From: Aquabacterium parvum
Lineage (GTDB): Bacteria; Pseudomonadota; Gammaproteobacteria; Burkholderiales; Burkholderiaceae_C
Length of the DNA stretch: 64,000 nucleotides
Reading direction: 5' to 3'
NCBI RefSeq assembly: GCF_001447195.1
Contig: NZ_LFRI01000341.1
Location: 372,001-436,000, forward strand
Shown here: one piece after another, positions 45,908-56,850 of the stretch
Layout of the letters: every line of letters begins with the position of its first letter
Numbering within the stretch: position 1 is the first letter of the stretch
Position numbers and translations under genes: made by a program
The notes under the pieces: generated by a model
The model's input: the letters and a program-made list of their open reading frames with translations, nothing else
Told to the model about the DNA's origin: nothing
The model's database searches: none

Positions 45908-46795
45908 ATGTTCAACCAGCTCGGTCTGATCGGCTGCGGCCTGATGGGCGGCTCCTTCGCGCTGGCGCTGAAAAAAGCCGGCCTGGTCAAGCGCGTCATC
46001 GGCTACAGCAAGTCCCCCTCGACGGTCGAAAAAGCCCGCCGCCTGGGCGTCATCGACGTGGCCGCCGAATCGGCGCTGTTGGCGGTCTCGGGCTCCGACA
46101 TCGTGCTGATCGCCGTGCCGGTGGCCGCCAGCGAAGGCACCTTCAAGGCCATCCGCCACCTGGTCGACCCCAACGTGCTGTTCATGGACGTCGGCTCGAC
46201 CAAGCGCGACGTGGTCGACGCAGCGCGCCGCGTGCTCAAGGAACGCCTGCCCTCGTTCGTGCCGGCCCACCCGATCGCCGGCCGCGAAGTCGCGGGGATC
46301 GAGCACGCCGACGCCGCGCTCTACCAAGGCCGCAAGGTCATCCTCACGCCCCTGGAGCAGACCAACCCGACGCTGGTGCAAAAGGCCACCGACGTCTGGG
46401 CTGCGGTCGGCTCCCAGGTGCTCAAGATGACGCCCGAGCACCACGATGCCGCCTTCGCAGCCGTCAGCCACCTGCCCCACTTGCTGGCCTTCGCGTACAT
46501 GAACGCGATGGGCGAGCAACCTGGCGGGCAGGAGTACCTCTCGCTCGCCGGCCCCGGTTTCCGTGATTTCACCCGCATCGCCGCAAGCGACCCGACCGTC
46601 TGGCGCGACATCTTGCTGTCCAATCGCGAGGAAGTGCTGCGGCAGTCCGAGGCCTTCCGCCACGCCCTCGAGGCGATGGAGCGCCAGATGCGCGACTGGA
46701 GTGGCCCCGACCTGCAGCGCCTGATCCAGACCGCTTCCGATGCCCGCAGCCAGTGGAGCCTGGGGGGCGGCAAGCCGCCCCAGACCGTCCGCTGA
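45908..46795 (+). CDS. tyrA: prephenate dehydrogenase
   Basis: TyrA oxidises prephenate to 4-hydroxyphenylpyruvate. The 295-residue product has the NAD(P) motif GLIGCGLMGGSFA (G9, G11, G14), DVGSTKRDVV, PAHPIAGREVAGIEHADAALYQ and AVSHLPHLLAFAY with substrate-contacting histidines. There is no ACT domain. It lies in the serC-pheA-tyrA-aroA/cmk run. Confidence 0.96.
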   Translation: MFNQLGLIGCGLMGGSFALALKKAGLVKRVIGYSKSPSTVEKARRLGVIDVAAESALLAVSGSDIVLIAVPVAASEGTFKAIRHLVDPNVLFMDVGSTKRDVVDAARRVLKERLPSFVPAHPIAGREVAGIEHADAALYQGRKVILTPLEQTNPTLVQKATDVWAAVGSQVLKMTPEHHDAAFAAVSHLPHLLAFAYMNAMGEQPGGQEYLSLAGPGFRDFTRIAASDPTVWRDILLSNREEVLRQSEAFRHALEAMERQMRDWSGPDLQRLIQTASDARSQWSLGGGKPPQTVR

Positions 46796-46813
46796 AGTTT
46801 TCCCCGTTTTCGC

Positions 46814-48859
46814 ATGTACACCACCGCCTTCCTCGACCTGCCCCCGCTGCTGACCGCCGGAGGCACCCTGCGACTGCCCGGCTCCAAGAGCATCTCCAAC
46901 CGGGTGCTGCTGCTGGCCGGCCTGAGCGAAGGCACCACCGTCGTCCACGACCTGCTGGCCTCTGACGACACGCGCGTCATGCTCGACGCCCTGCGTGCGC
47001 TCGGCTGCGACATCGAGCAAAACGGCGACACCGTGCACATCACGGGCCTGGCAGGCAAGCTGGCCGTGCTGCAGGCCGACCTGTTCATGGGCAACGCCGG
47101 CACCGCCATCCGCCCGCTGACCGCGGCACTGGCCCTGCTGTCGGCCACCCAAGGCGGCGTGTTCACGCTCACGGGCGTGCCGCGCATGCACGAGCGCCCC
47201 ATCGGCGACCTGGTCGACGCGCTGCGCCCGCTGGGCTGCGTGGTCGAGTGCCTGGGCAACGAAGGCTATCCGCCGCTGCGCCTGGCCGGTGGTCGCCTGA
47301 ACCTCGGCCGCCCCATCCAGGTCCGCGGTGACGTGTCCAGCCAGTTCCTGACCGCGCTGCTGCTGTCGCTGCCCCTGGTTTCGCAAGAGCAGGACCTGGT
47401 CATCGACGTGGTGGGCGAGCTCATCTCCAAGCCCTACATCGAGATCACGCTGAACCTGCTGGCGCGCTTCGGCATCCAGGTGCAACGCCAGGGCTGGGAG
47501 CGTTTCGTGATCCCGCGTGGCAGCCGCTACCAGTCGCCCGGTCACATCCACGTCGAGGCCGATGCCTCGTCGGCGTCCTATTTCATCGCCGCCGGCGCCA
47601 TCGCCGGCATCGAAGAGCCCGTTCGCATCGAAGGTGTGGGCAGCGCCTCCATCCAGGGCGACATCCGCTTCATCGAGGCCGCCGAGGCCATGGGCGCGAA
47701 GGTCAGCTCCGGCGCCAACTGGCTTGAGGTGCGCCGCGGCGCGTGGCCGCTCAAGGCCATCGACCTGGACTGCAACCACATCCCCGACGCGGCCATGACC
47801 CTGGCCGTGATGGCGCTGTACGCCGAAGGCACCACCCGCCTGCGCAACATCGCCAGCTGGCGCGTGAAGGAAACCGACCGCATCGCCGCCATGGCCACCG
47901 AGCTGCGCAAACTCGGCGCCACCGTGGTCGAGGGCGAGGATTTCATCGAGGTGACGCCCCCGGCGCGCGATGGCTGGCAGCACGCCAGCATCCACACCTA
48001 CGACGACCACCGCATGGCCATGTGCTTCTCGCTGGCCGCCTTCAACCCGCTGGCGCCCACGGCCGACGCCGACAAGCCCGTGTCGGTGCGCATCGAAGAC
48101 CCGCGCTGCGTCGGCAAGACCTTCCCCGATTACTTCGAGGCGCTCTTCCAGGTTGCTCAAACGCGCCCGGACTGGATCCCCGTCATCACCGTCGATGGCC
48201 CCACCGCCTCGGGCAAGGGCACCCTGGCCAGCGCCCTGGCCACCCGCCTGGGCTACCAGTTCCTGGACTCGGGCTCGCTCTACCGCATCACTGGCCTGCT
48301 GGCCGTCGAGCAGGGCATCGACCTCGATGACGCCAACGCACTCGAGCAGCTCGCCCGCCAACTCGGCGAAGCCATTTCCCTGCGCTTCGACCGCGAACAC
48401 ATCTGGGTCGATGGCCGCGACGTGAGCGAGGCCGTGCGCCGCGAGGAAATCGGACAAGCCGCTTCTCGCCTGTCCGCTTACCCCGGCGTGCGCCAGGCGC
48501 TGCTGGAGCTGCAGAAAGCCTTCCGTGGCCTGCCGGGCCTGGTGGCCGACGGCCGCGACATGGGCACCGTGGTGTTCCCGGACGCCGCACTCAAGGTCTT
48601 TTTGACCGCCGCCGTGGCCGAGCGCGCCGAGCGCCGGCACCGTCAATTGATTTCCAAGGGCGTTTCTGTTACCCTTGATGAGATTTGCTCCGACTTGGAG
48701 GCGCGCGACTTGCGGGATCGTTCCCGTACGGTGGCGCCCTTGAAGCCGGCACAAGATGCCCAGTTGCTCGACAACTCGGCCCTGACGATCGAGCAATCGG
48801 TCGACACGGTGCTGGGGTGGTGGGTGGCTGGCTGGCCCCACGTCATCGTGCGGCACTGA
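46814..48859 (+). CDS. aroA-cmk: bifunctional EPSP synthase/cytidylate kinase (AroA-Cmk fusion)
   Basis: A single 681-codon frame encodes two enzymes. Residues about 1-445 are 5-enolpyruvylshikimate-3-phosphate synthase ([24 protein letters not shown] with the class I glycine, [53 protein letters not shown]). Residues about 455-681 are CMP kinase ([20 protein letters not shown] loop, [23 protein letters not shown]). They catalyse unrelated reactions (aromatic synthesis; CMP/dCMP phosphorylation), which are adjacent separate genes in most bacteria. The fusion is known in related betaproteobacteria. No stop or frameshift occurs at the junction. Confidence 0.97.
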   Translation: MYTTAFLDLPPLLTAGGTLRLPGSKSISNRVLLLAGLSEGTTVVHDLLASDDTRVMLDALRALGCDIEQNGDTVHITGLAGKLAVLQADLFMGNAGTAIRPLTAALALLSATQGGVFTLTGVPRMHERPIGDLVDALRPLGCVVECLGNEGYPPLRLAGGRLNLGRPIQVRGDVSSQFLTALLLSLPLVSQEQDLVIDVVGELISKPYIEITLNLLARFGIQVQRQGWERFVIPRGSRYQSPGHIHVEADASSASYFIAAGAIAGIEEPVRIEGVGSASIQGDIRFIEAAEAMGAKVSSGANWLEVRRGAWPLKAIDLDCNHIPDAAMTLAVMALYAEGTTRLRNIASWRVKETDRIAAMATELRKLGATVVEGEDFIEVTPPARDGWQHASIHTYDDHRMAMCFSLAAFNPLAPTADADKPVSVRIEDPRCVGKTFPDYFEALFQVAQTRPDWIPVITVDGPTASGKGTLASALATRLGYQFLDSGSLYRITGLLAVEQGIDLDDANALEQLARQLGEAISLRFDREHIWVDGRDVSEAVRREEIGQAASRLSAYPGVRQALLELQKAFRGLPGLVADGRDMGTVVFPDAALKVFLTAAVAERAERRHRQLISKGVSVTLDEICSDLEARDLRDRSRTVAPLKPAQDAQLLDNSALTIEQSVDTVLGWWVAGWPHVIVRH

Positions 48860-48906
48860 CCTGGTTTCAACCGACTTCAGGCCAATGCCCATTGTGAAGG
48901 GGCCAC

Positions 48907-48966
48907 GTCACGTTCCGTGACAAACACAAGGCTGTGACGTCCAGCCCCTGCTGCCAGGTGGGGGCT
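48907..48966 (+). promoter_or_regulatory. structured leader upstream of rpsA
   Basis: The 226-bp gap between cmk and rpsA contains the dyad GTCACG-TTC-CGTGAC (48907-48921) and a hairpin AGCCCC/GGGGCT (48943-48948 with 48961-48966). rpsA mRNA leaders are structured and autoregulated by S1 in enterics. Whether these elements do this is inference. No T-run follows, so it is not a simple terminator. Confidence 0.35.
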
Positions 48967-49085
48967 TGAGCAATCAGGGCTGCCATCTTTGGGCACCCGG
49001 GCGCCATGTTCTTCAACCCAACCCGTTCGGGTCGTTCCTGTCGATCCGGGCGTTATCGCTGGTTCACGCCAGCACAGGAAATTCC

Positions 49086-50771
49086 ATGTCTGAATCCTTT
49101 GCCGCCCTTTTTGAAGAGTCGCTGCAGCGCGCCAACATGCGCACGGGCGAAGTCATCACCGCTGAGGTGGTGGCCGTCGAACACAACTTCGTGGTCGTCA
49201 ACGCCGGCCTGAAGTCCGAAGCCTACGTGCCCCTGGAAGAGTTCAAGAACGACCAGGGCGAGATCGAAGTCCAAGTGGGCGACTTCGTGTCCGTGGCTGT
49301 CGACGCCATCGAAAACGGCTATGGCGACACCATCCTGTCGCGCGACAAGGCCAAGCGCCTGGCCTCGTGGCTGTCGCTGGAAACCGCTCTGGAGTCTGGC
49401 GACTTCGTGACCGGCACCGTCAACGGCAAGGTCAAGGGCGGCCTGACCGTCCTGGTCAACGGCATCCGCGCCTTCCTGCCCGGCTCGCTGCTCGACACCC
49501 GCCCCGTGAAGGACATGTCGCCTTTCGAAGGCAAGACCATGGAATTCAAGGTCATCAAGCTGGACCGCAAGCGCAACAACGTCGTGTTGTCGCGCCGCGC
49601 TGTGGTCGAAGCTTCGATGGGCGAAGAACGCGCCAAGCTGATGGAAACCCTGCGCGAAGGCGCGATCGTCAACGGCGTGGTCAAGAACATCACCGAATAC
49701 GGTGCCTTCGTGGACCTCGGCGGCATCGACGGCCTGCTGCACATCACCGACATGGCATGGCGCCGTGTCCGTCACCCGTCCGAAGTGGTGACCGTGGGCC
49801 AAGAGCTGACCGCCAAGGTCCTGAAGTTCGACGCCGAGAAGAACCGCGTTTCGCTGGGCCTGAAGCAAATGGGCGACGACCCCTGGGTTGGCGTTTCGCG
49901 CCGCTACCCGGCCGGCACCCGCCTGTTCGGCAAGGTCACCAACATCGCTGACTACGGCGCTTTCGTCGAGATCGAACCCGGCATCGAAGGCCTGGTGCAC
50001 GTCTCCGAGATGGACTGGACCAACAAGAACGTGGCCCCCAACAAGATCGTCAACCTGGGCGACGAAGTGGAAGTCATGGTCCTGGAGATCGACGAAGACA
50101 AGCGTCGCATCTCGCTGGGCATGAAGCAGTGCAAGCCGAACCCCTGGGACGATTTCGCCCAGTCGTTCAACCGTGGCGACAAGGTCAAGGGCCCCGTCAA
50201 GTCGATCACCGACTTCGGCGTGTTCGTGGGCCTGGCTGCCGGCATCGACGGCCTGGTGCACCTGTCCGACCTGTCGTGGAACGAGCCTGGCGAAGCCGCC
50301 GTGCGCAACTACAAGAAGGGCCAGGAAGTCGAAGCCGTCGTGCTGGCCATCGACGTCGAGCGCGAGCGCATCTCCCTGGGCATCAAGCAGCTGGACTCCG
50401 ATCCGTTCACCAACTTCACCACCCTCAATGACCGTGGCGCCACCGTCACCGGCGTGGTCAAGACCGTGGACGCCAAGGGCGCCGAAATCACCCTGGGTGA
50501 CGACATCATCGGTTACCTGCGCGCTTCGGAAATCTCCCGCGACCGCGTGGAAGACGCTCGCAACGTGCTGAAGGAAGGCGACGAAGTCACCGCCCTGATC
50601 ATCAACATCGACCGCAAGACCCGCGGCATCCAGTTGTCGATCAAGGCCAAGGACAACGTCGAGCAGCAAGAAGCCATGCAATCGCTGCGCGCCGACACCA
50701 CCAAGGAAGGCTCCGGCACCACCAGCCTGGGCGCCCTGCTCAAGGCCAAGCTCGACCAGAACAACGGCTGA
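49086..50771 (+). CDS. rpsA: 30S ribosomal protein S1
   Basis: S1 binds mRNA at the 30S platform and enables initiation on weak Shine-Dalgarno sites. From ATG 49086 the product has 561 residues with six S1 OB-fold repeats (for example [23 protein letters not shown] and [24 protein letters not shown]). The upstream GTG frame from 48966 is not supported. Codon use is strongly biased, as expected for a highly expressed gene. Confidence 0.98.
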   Translation: MSESFAALFEESLQRANMRTGEVITAEVVAVEHNFVVVNAGLKSEAYVPLEEFKNDQGEIEVQVGDFVSVAVDAIENGYGDTILSRDKAKRLASWLSLETALESGDFVTGTVNGKVKGGLTVLVNGIRAFLPGSLLDTRPVKDMSPFEGKTMEFKVIKLDRKRNNVVLSRRAVVEASMGEERAKLMETLREGAIVNGVVKNITEYGAFVDLGGIDGLLHITDMAWRRVRHPSEVVTVGQELTAKVLKFDAEKNRVSLGLKQMGDDPWVGVSRRYPAGTRLFGKVTNIADYGAFVEIEPGIEGLVHVSEMDWTNKNVAPNKIVNLGDEVEVMVLEIDEDKRRISLGMKQCKPNPWDDFAQSFNRGDKVKGPVKSITDFGVFVGLAAGIDGLVHLSDLSWNEPGEAAVRNYKKGQEVEAVVLAIDVERERISLGIKQLDSDPFTNFTTLNDRGATVTGVVKTVDAKGAEITLGDDIIGYLRASEISRDRVEDARNVLKEGDEVTALIINIDRKTRGIQLSIKAKDNVEQQEAMQSLRADTTKEGSGTTSLGALLKAKLDQNNG

Positions 50772-50799
50772 TCCCAGCCAGCGTTCTTTTCCCCCGACC

Positions 50800-50819
50800 G
50801 CCGGAGCCTGCTCCGGCGC
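50800..50819. other. stable hairpin after rpsA
   Basis: CGCCGGAGC (50800-50808) and GCTCCGGCG (50811-50819) form a nine-base perfect dyad with a two-base centre. There is no downstream T-run. It may protect the rpsA 3' end or act with Rho. Confidence 0.5.
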
Positions 50820-50928
50820 GAAGGGGATTGAGCTGAGCGGGGCAAGCGTCCTTCAACAGACGCCTGCTGCCGCTCACCTCAGTCCCCCCGGACACCCGCA
50901 TTCGGCACGCCAGCCTCCGACCGCATCC

Positions 50929-51264
50929 ATGACACGCTCCGATCTCGTCGCCCGGCTGGCCGAGCGCTTCAGCCAGCTCACCCAGCGCGACGCCGAATTC
51001 GCCGTCAAGACCATCCTCGACGCCATGTCGGAGGCATTGGCCAAAGGGCATCGGATCGAGATCCGTGGTTTCGGCAGCTTCTCGATCAGCCGCCGCCCGC
51101 CGCGCATGGGCCGCAACCCGCGCTCCGGCGAACAAGTCCTGATCCCGGAAAAACTGGTGCCGCACTTCAAGCCCGGCAAGGCCCTGCGCGAAGGCGTCGA
51201 TCAAGCCGCTACACTGGCCTCTCAAACCGATCTCTCAGCCCCCAACGAAACCAAGCCAAACTGA
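50929..51264 (+). CDS. ihfB: integration host factor beta subunit
   Basis: IHF-beta forms the sequence-specific DNA-bending heterodimer with IHF-alpha. The 111-residue product has [31 protein letters not shown] and the DNA-binding arm [23 protein letters not shown] 15-20-residue C-terminal tail exceeds the usual roughly 94-100 residues. It lies between rpsA and lapA, as in enterics. IHF is also needed at many sigma-54 promoters such as the glnK type found downstream. Confidence 0.96.
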   Translation: MTRSDLVARLAERFSQLTQRDAEFAVKTILDAMSEALAKGHRIEIRGFGSFSISRRPPRMGRNPRSGEQVLIPEKLVPHFKPGKALREGVDQAATLASQTDLSAPNETKPN

Positions 51265-51267
51265 CCC

Positions 51268-51621
51268 ATGCGAGCCTTGAACTGGTTGTGGCGCGGACTG
51301 CTGTTCTTCATCCTGTTTGCCTTCGCACTCAACAACCAGCACCTGGTTGAATTGAAGTGGGTCTTTGGCTGGCGCTGGCAAGCCCCCATGGTGTTCGTTG
51401 TCCTGGCCGTTTTCGCGCTGGGTTGCGTCACCGGTGTGCTGGCCATGCTGCCGAGCTGGTGGCGCCACCGCCGCACGGCGCGCAACCGTCAGTTGCTGAT
51501 GCCCGATCCGGTGACGGCAACGACCGGCCCCACGCCCAGCGCCAACGCCGAGCCGCTGAACCTGCCCAGCGAATTGCCCTTCCCGCCGGACATGCCGGCC
51601 CCCCGCAAGCCGGTCAAGTGA
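51268..51621 (+). CDS. lapA: LapA family inner-membrane protein (DUF1049)
   Basis: The 117-residue protein has two membrane segments (about 6-26 and 41-65) in the LapA pattern (FALNNQHLVELKWVFGW between them) and a cytoplasmic proline-rich tail. LapA partners LapB in control of lipopolysaccharide synthesis. It begins three bases after ihfB and is followed by lapB. Confidence 0.88.
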   Translation: MRALNWLWRGLLFFILFAFALNNQHLVELKWVFGWRWQAPMVFVVLAVFALGCVTGVLAMLPSWWRHRRTARNRQLLMPDPVTATTGPTPSANAEPLNLPSELPFPPDMPAPRKPVK

Positions 51622-51702
51622 CTGCGGCCTGATCGCACCTGTCAACCACGGCCTGCATCCGCCGACCTCGGCTCACCCGGACAGCGCACAGGCGCCCCGC
51701 CC

Positions 51703-52860
51703 ATGGACTTCAACTTCTACTGGCTGCTGCTTGCCCTGCCTTTGGCCTTCCTGCTGGGCTGGATCGCATCGCGGCTCGACCTGCGCCAACTCAAGCGCGA
51801 GGACCAGGCGTCGCCTCAGGCCTATTTCAAGGGCCTGAACCTGTTGCTCAACGAACAACAGGACAAGGCCATCGATGCATTCATCGAGGCGGTGCAACAC
51901 GATCCCAACACATCCGACCTGCACTTTGCACTGGGCAACCTCTTCCGGCGCCGTGGCGAGTACGAGCGAGCCATCCGCGTGCACCAGCACCTGCTGGCCC
52001 GCGCCGACCTCAAGCGCGAAGAGCGCGAGAAGGCCCAGCACGCCCTGGCGCAGGACTTCATGAAGGCAGGGCTGTTCGACCGCGCGGAGGCGGCCTTTCA
52101 GGCGCTTGAAGGCACCGCCTTCAGCACCGACGCGCGCCTGGCGTTGCTGTCGCTGCACGAGCGCTCACGCAACTGGCATGGCGCCATCGAAGTCGCGCGC
52201 CAGCTGGAAGCCGCTGGCACGGGCTCGTTCTCTCAACGCATGGCTCACCACTGGTGTGAAATCGCACAGGAGGCCGATGCCCGAGACCGCCTGGACGAAG
52301 CCGAACAGGCCCTGCATCGCGCCCGCGAGGCCGCTCCCCAGGCCGCTCGGCCTCTGGTGCTGGCCGGCCAGCGTGCATTGCGACAAGCGCGCCCAACCGA
52401 CGCCCTTTCGGCTTGGGACGAACTGATGGCCATGCAGCCTCAGTCTTTCTCTCTGGTCGCGATGGATTACGCGCGCTGCGCCGAAACTCAGGGCCAGGCC
52501 TCGGCAGCCTTGCGCAAACTCGAGAGTCTCTACCAGCAGATGCCCTCGGTCGATGTGCTGCTGGCCCTCAACGCGCTGCAGCCCGACCCCGACCTGCGCA
52601 GACAGGCCCTGATGACGCACATGGCGCGCCAGCCTTCCTTGTCTGCAGCGCAGGGCCTGATCCGCGAGCGCCTGATCACGCACAAGCCGCTGGAAGAGCC
52701 GGAGATCGAGCGCATGCAGCAGTCCTTGGCGACGGCCGCACAGCCCTTGCAGCGTTACCGTTGCGCGGCCTGTGGTTTCGAGAGCCAGCACCATTTCTGG
52801 CAATGCCCTGGCTGCCAGGGCTGGGAAACCTACCCGCCTCGCAAACTCGAGGACCTTTGA
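51703..52860 (+). CDS. lapB: lipopolysaccharide assembly protein LapB (YciM)
   Basis: LapB is a membrane-anchored TPR protein that directs FtsH to degrade LpxC. The 385-residue product has an N-terminal membrane helix (FYWLLLALPLAFLLGWIAS), TPR-like repeats including GLNLLLNEQQDKAIDAFIEA, and a C-terminal rubredoxin-like zinc/iron site with CAAC and CPGC motifs (about 354-372). Gene order rpsA-ihfB-lapA-lapB matches E. coli. Confidence 0.95.
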   Translation: MDFNFYWLLLALPLAFLLGWIASRLDLRQLKREDQASPQAYFKGLNLLLNEQQDKAIDAFIEAVQHDPNTSDLHFALGNLFRRRGEYERAIRVHQHLLARADLKREEREKAQHALAQDFMKAGLFDRAEAAFQALEGTAFSTDARLALLSLHERSRNWHGAIEVARQLEAAGTGSFSQRMAHHWCEIAQEADARDRLDEAEQALHRAREAAPQAARPLVLAGQRALRQARPTDALSAWDELMAMQPQSFSLVAMDYARCAETQGQASAALRKLESLYQQMPSVDVLLALNALQPDPDLRRQALMTHMARQPSLSAAQGLIRERLITHKPLEEPEIERMQQSLATAAQPLQRYRCAACGFESQHHFWQCPGCQGWETYPPRKLEDL

Positions 52861-52908
52861 AGCCGGGGCCCGCGCCGTGCCGAATGGGTGGAGGCGCCGA
52901 GGACCGCA

Positions 52909-54441
52909 TCAAGCCGCCGTCGCCATCGCCCCCAGCGCTCGCCTGAACTGAATGGCCTCTGCCACGTGCGTTGGGCCAATGGCCTCCTGACCCTGCAGAT
53001 CGGCCAGCGTCCGAGCCAGCCTGACCACGCGATGCAGGGCCCGCCCAGACCAACCCAGCTTGGTCGCCGCCTGGTTCAGCAACTGACGAGCAGCCTGCTG
53101 CAGGCAAGCATGGCGGTCCAGCCCCGCCGCGTCCAACTCGGCGTTGAGGCAGCCCTGACGCTGCCACTGCAACGCACGAGTCGCCCTCACCCTTTCGGCC
53201 ACTTGGGCGCTTGACTCCCCATCGGGCGCACGCGAGAGCACCTCGGGGGGCAGCATCGGCACCTCGACCTGCAGATCGATGCGATCGAGCAACGGGCCAC
53301 TCAGGCGAGACTGGTAACGCGAGACCTGCTCGGGTGTGCAACGGCAGACCCTGACGGGGTGCCCCAGGTGCCCGCAAGGACAGGGATTCATGGCGGCCAC
53401 CAGCTGAAAACGCGCCGGAAACTCGACCGTCCGATGGGCCCGAGCGATGGAGATGTGCCCTGTCTCCAGCGGCTCACGCAATGCCTCCAGGGCGCCTCGA
53501 GGGAACTCTGGCAGCTCATCAAGGAATAGCACGCCACGGTGAGCCAGGGAGATTTCCCCTGGACGGGGCGGTGAGCCACCTCCCACCAGGGCCGCTCGAG
53601 AGGCCGAGTGGTGGGGCGCCCTCACCCACCTGTGACGCCAGCGCACGGCGTCAAAACCACCCGAGAGGCTGTGCACGGCCGCGGACTCCAGGGCTTCGTC
53701 GGTTTCCAGCGGAGGCAAGAGGCTGGGCAGGCGTTGCGCCAGCATCGACTTGCCTGTGCCAGGTGGCCCCACCATGAGCAGGCTGTGCCCCGCAGCGGCC
53801 GCGATCTCCAGCGCCCGCTTGGCAACCGACTGGCCACGCACGTCTCGCAAGTCGAGGCCACTGACCGCGTCCGCCCCCGCCATCACCGCAGGGGGTGAGC
53901 GCCAGGGCGGGCGACCTGCCTTGAGGACATCCACCACCTCGGCCAGACCACCTGCGCCCCACACCGGCACGCCGTCCACCAACCCGGCTTCGGCGGCACT
54001 GGCAGATGGCAAGACCAACCCGACAGAAGCCGCATCGCCACCCCGCCGGCGCAGCGACAGGGCCATGGCCAGCGCACCTCGCACCGGCCTCAAATCTCCC
54101 CCGAGGGACAACTCACCCGCCAAAGCCAGCCCTTCGAGGTGCGGCAAGGGGATCTCACCCATCGCCGCCAGGATGCCCACAGCGATGGGCAGGTCAAAAC
54201 GGCCGGACTCTTTGGGCAGGTCAGCTGGCGCCAGGTTGACGGTGATGCGCCGGTTGTGCGGAAACGCCAGCCCTGCGCTCGCCAAAGCCGCCCGCACGCG
54301 CTCTCGGGCCTCCTTGACCTCGGTGTCAGCCAGACCGACCAGCGTGAAGGACGGCAGGCCGTTGGCCAAGTGCACCTCAACGGTGACTTCTGGAGCGCTC
54401 AAGCCATCCAGGGCCAGGCTGCGGACGACGGCAAGTGACAT
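52909..54441 (-). CDS. comM: YifB family magnesium chelatase-like AAA+ ATPase (ComM)
   Basis: ComM is a hexameric helicase that promotes branch migration during natural transformation. From ATG 54441 the protein has 510 residues: an N-terminal Lon-protease-like domain (GLPSFTLVGLADTEVKEARERVRAAL), Walker A GPPGTGKSMLAQRLPSLLPPL, Walker B GVLFLDELPEF and MNPCPCGHLG, with a C-terminal Mg_chelatase_C domain. A longer start at 54486 adds 15 unsupported residues. Confidence 0.95.
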   Translation of the reverse strand: MSLAVVRSLALDGLSAPEVTVEVHLANGLPSFTLVGLADTEVKEARERVRAALASAGLAFPHNRRITVNLAPADLPKESGRFDLPIAVGILAAMGEIPLPHLEGLALAGELSLGGDLRPVRGALAMALSLRRRGGDAASVGLVLPSASAAEAGLVDGVPVWGAGGLAEVVDVLKAGRPPWRSPPAVMAGADAVSGLDLRDVRGQSVAKRALEIAAAAGHSLLMVGPPGTGKSMLAQRLPSLLPPLETDEALESAAVHSLSGGFDAVRWRHRWVRAPHHSASRAALVGGGSPPRPGEISLAHRGVLFLDELPEFPRGALEALREPLETGHISIARAHRTVEFPARFQLVAAMNPCPCGHLGHPVRVCRCTPEQVSRYQSRLSGPLLDRIDLQVEVPMLPPEVLSRAPDGESSAQVAERVRATRALQWQRQGCLNAELDAAGLDRHACLQQAARQLLNQAATKLGWSGRALHRVVRLARTLADLQGQEAIGPTHVAEAIQFRRALGAMATAA

Positions 54442-54446
54442 GTTGA

Positions 54447-55043
<597 letters not shown>

Positions 55044-55151
55044 TCCTCTGCACCGAACTGGCGCACGTTCTCCACATCCTTTGACAACCTGCACCTCACC
55101 GGGCGGGCGTCACCCTGAATTCACCCCTTCTGACCTGACAAGAGGCATTTC

Positions 55152-56684
55152 ATGAGAAAGCTCATTGCGTCCCTCGCGCTGGGGCTGGCGGCCTTCGGTC
55201 TCTTCGGCGTTGCCAACGCCCAAGAAGCCGCGGCCTCCGCCGCCGAAGTCGCATCCGCTGCCGTTGAGGCAGTGGCTGCGGCATCCGACGCCGCACCCGC
55301 TGCGGCCGAAGCCGCTTCCGACGCCGCCCCCGCTGCGGCCCCTGCTCCCGTTCCCAACAAGGGCGACACCGCCTGGATGATGGTCTCCACGCTGCTGGTG
55401 ATCCTGATGACCGTGCCCGGTCTGGCCCTGTTCTACGGCGGCCTGGTGCGCAGCAAGAACATGCTGTCCGTGCTGATGCAGGTGATGGTCACGTTCTCGC
55501 TGATCGTCGTGCTGTGGTTCATCTATGGCTACAGCCTGGCCTTCACCGAGGGCAACGCCTACATCGGCGGCCTCGATCGCCTCTTCATGAAGGGCATCTG
55601 GGACAACGCAGCGGGCACCTTCGCCAACGCCGCAACCTTCTCCAAGGGCGTCTACATCCCCGAGATCGTGTTCGCCGCCTTCCAGGCCACCTTCGCCGGC
55701 ATCACCTGCGCCCTGATCGTCGGCGCATTCGCCGAGCGCATCAAGTTCTCGGCCGTGCTGCTGTTCATGGTGCTGTGGTTCACCTTCAGCTACATCCCGA
55801 TGGCCCACATGGTCTGGTTCTGGATGGGCCCGGACGCCTACAGCTCGCCTGAAGTGGCCGAAGCCATGACCGCCAAGGCCGGCCTGATCTGGCAACACGG
55901 CGCGCTGGACTTCGCCGGTGGCACCGTGGTGCACATCAACGCCGCTGTTGCTGGCCTGGTGGGCGCCTACATGGTGGGCAAGCGCATCGGCTACGGCAAG
56001 GAAGCCTTCACCCCGCACTCGCTGACGCTGACCATGGTTGGTGCCTCGCTGCTGTGGGTGGGTTGGTTCGGCTTCAACGCCGGCTCCGCCCTGGAAGCCA
56101 ACGGCTTCGCCGCCCTGGCCTTCATCAACACCTTCGCCGCCACCGCCGCCGCTGTGCTGGGCTGGATCCTGGGTGAAGCGCTGCTCAAGGGCAAGGCTTC
56201 GATGCTGGGTGCCGCTTCGGGTGCCGTCGCTGGCCTGGTCGCCATCACCCCTGCTGCCGGCAACGTCGGCATCGGTGGCGCGCTGATCATCGGCGTGCTG
56301 GCTGGCCTGATCTGCCTGTGGGGCGTGACCGGTCTGAAGAAGATGCTGGGCGCTGACGACTCGCTGGACGTGTTCGGCGTGCACGGCATCGGCGGCATCC
56401 TGGGTGCCCTGCTGACCGGCGTGTTCAACTCGCCCAACCTGGGCGGCCCCTCGCTGGTGTCTGACTGGACCACGGTTGCCATGGTTGCGCCCGACGCGTA
56501 CTCCATCGCCGGCCAGGTCTGGATCCAGGCCAAGGGTGTGCTGATCACCATCGCCTGGTCGGGCATCGTCTCCCTGATCGCCTACAAGATCGTCGACGTG
56601 GTCATCGGTCTGCGCGTGCCGGAAGAAGAAGAGCGCGAAGGCCTGGACATCACTTCGCACGGCGAAACCGCCTATCACAAGTGA
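55152..56684 (+). CDS. amtB: ammonium transporter AmtB
   Basis: The 510-residue product is an Amt/Mep/Rh channel that conducts ammonium/ammonia across the inner membrane. A signal peptide (to about residue 24) is followed by an unusual Ala/Glu/Asp-rich stretch (about 25-70) before the first membrane helix (MMVSTLLVILMTVPGLALFYGG). The twin-histidine pore motif (DFAGGTVVHINAAVAGLVGA) and HGIGGILGALLTG are present. It follows glnK by 108 bp and shares its nitrogen control. Confidence 0.97.
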   Translation: MRKLIASLALGLAAFGLFGVANAQEAAASAAEVASAAVEAVAAASDAAPAAAEAASDAAPAAAPAPVPNKGDTAWMMVSTLLVILMTVPGLALFYGGLVRSKNMLSVLMQVMVTFSLIVVLWFIYGYSLAFTEGNAYIGGLDRLFMKGIWDNAAGTFANAATFSKGVYIPEIVFAAFQATFAGITCALIVGAFAERIKFSAVLLFMVLWFTFSYIPMAHMVWFWMGPDAYSSPEVAEAMTAKAGLIWQHGALDFAGGTVVHINAAVAGLVGAYMVGKRIGYGKEAFTPHSLTLTMVGASLLWVGWFGFNAGSALEANGFAALAFINTFAATAAAVLGWILGEALLKGKASMLGAASGAVAGLVAITPAAGNVGIGGALIIGVLAGLICLWGVTGLKKMLGADDSLDVFGVHGIGGILGALLTGVFNSPNLGGPSLVSDWTTVAMVAPDAYSIAGQVWIQAKGVLITIAWSGIVSLIAYKIVDVVIGLRVPEEEEREGLDITSHGETAYHK

Positions 56685-56740
56685 TCGCCAAGTGATCTTC
56701 GGCTGACCGCCGAAACGGGCCCCCGCGCCCGCCACGACAG

Positions 56741-56767
56741 GGCCACCTCCGGGTGGCCTTTTTTTTT
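56741..56767 (+). terminator. rho-independent terminator of glnK-amtB
   Basis: GGCCACC (56741-56747) pairs with GGTGGCC (56752-56758), loop TCCG, followed by nine Ts. It lies 57 bp after the amtB stop. Confidence 0.93.
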
Positions 56768-56850
56768 CGCCCATCCGTCCCCATGTGCGAGGGCTCGTCC
56801 GGATGTTCCTAGAATGCTCCGGTGTCCACCGCTTGACGCCCGCTCCACCC

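Noticed and set aside
45191-48892. Long open frame (over 1,200 codons) antisense to pheA, tyrA and aroA-cmk
   Set aside because: It is the codon-position shadow of GC-rich genes on the other strand, has no recognisable domain and is dominated by His, Gln, Val and Gly.
50800-50819. Rho-independent terminator after rpsA
   Set aside because: The stem is strong but has no T-run on either strand, so I list it only as a hairpin.
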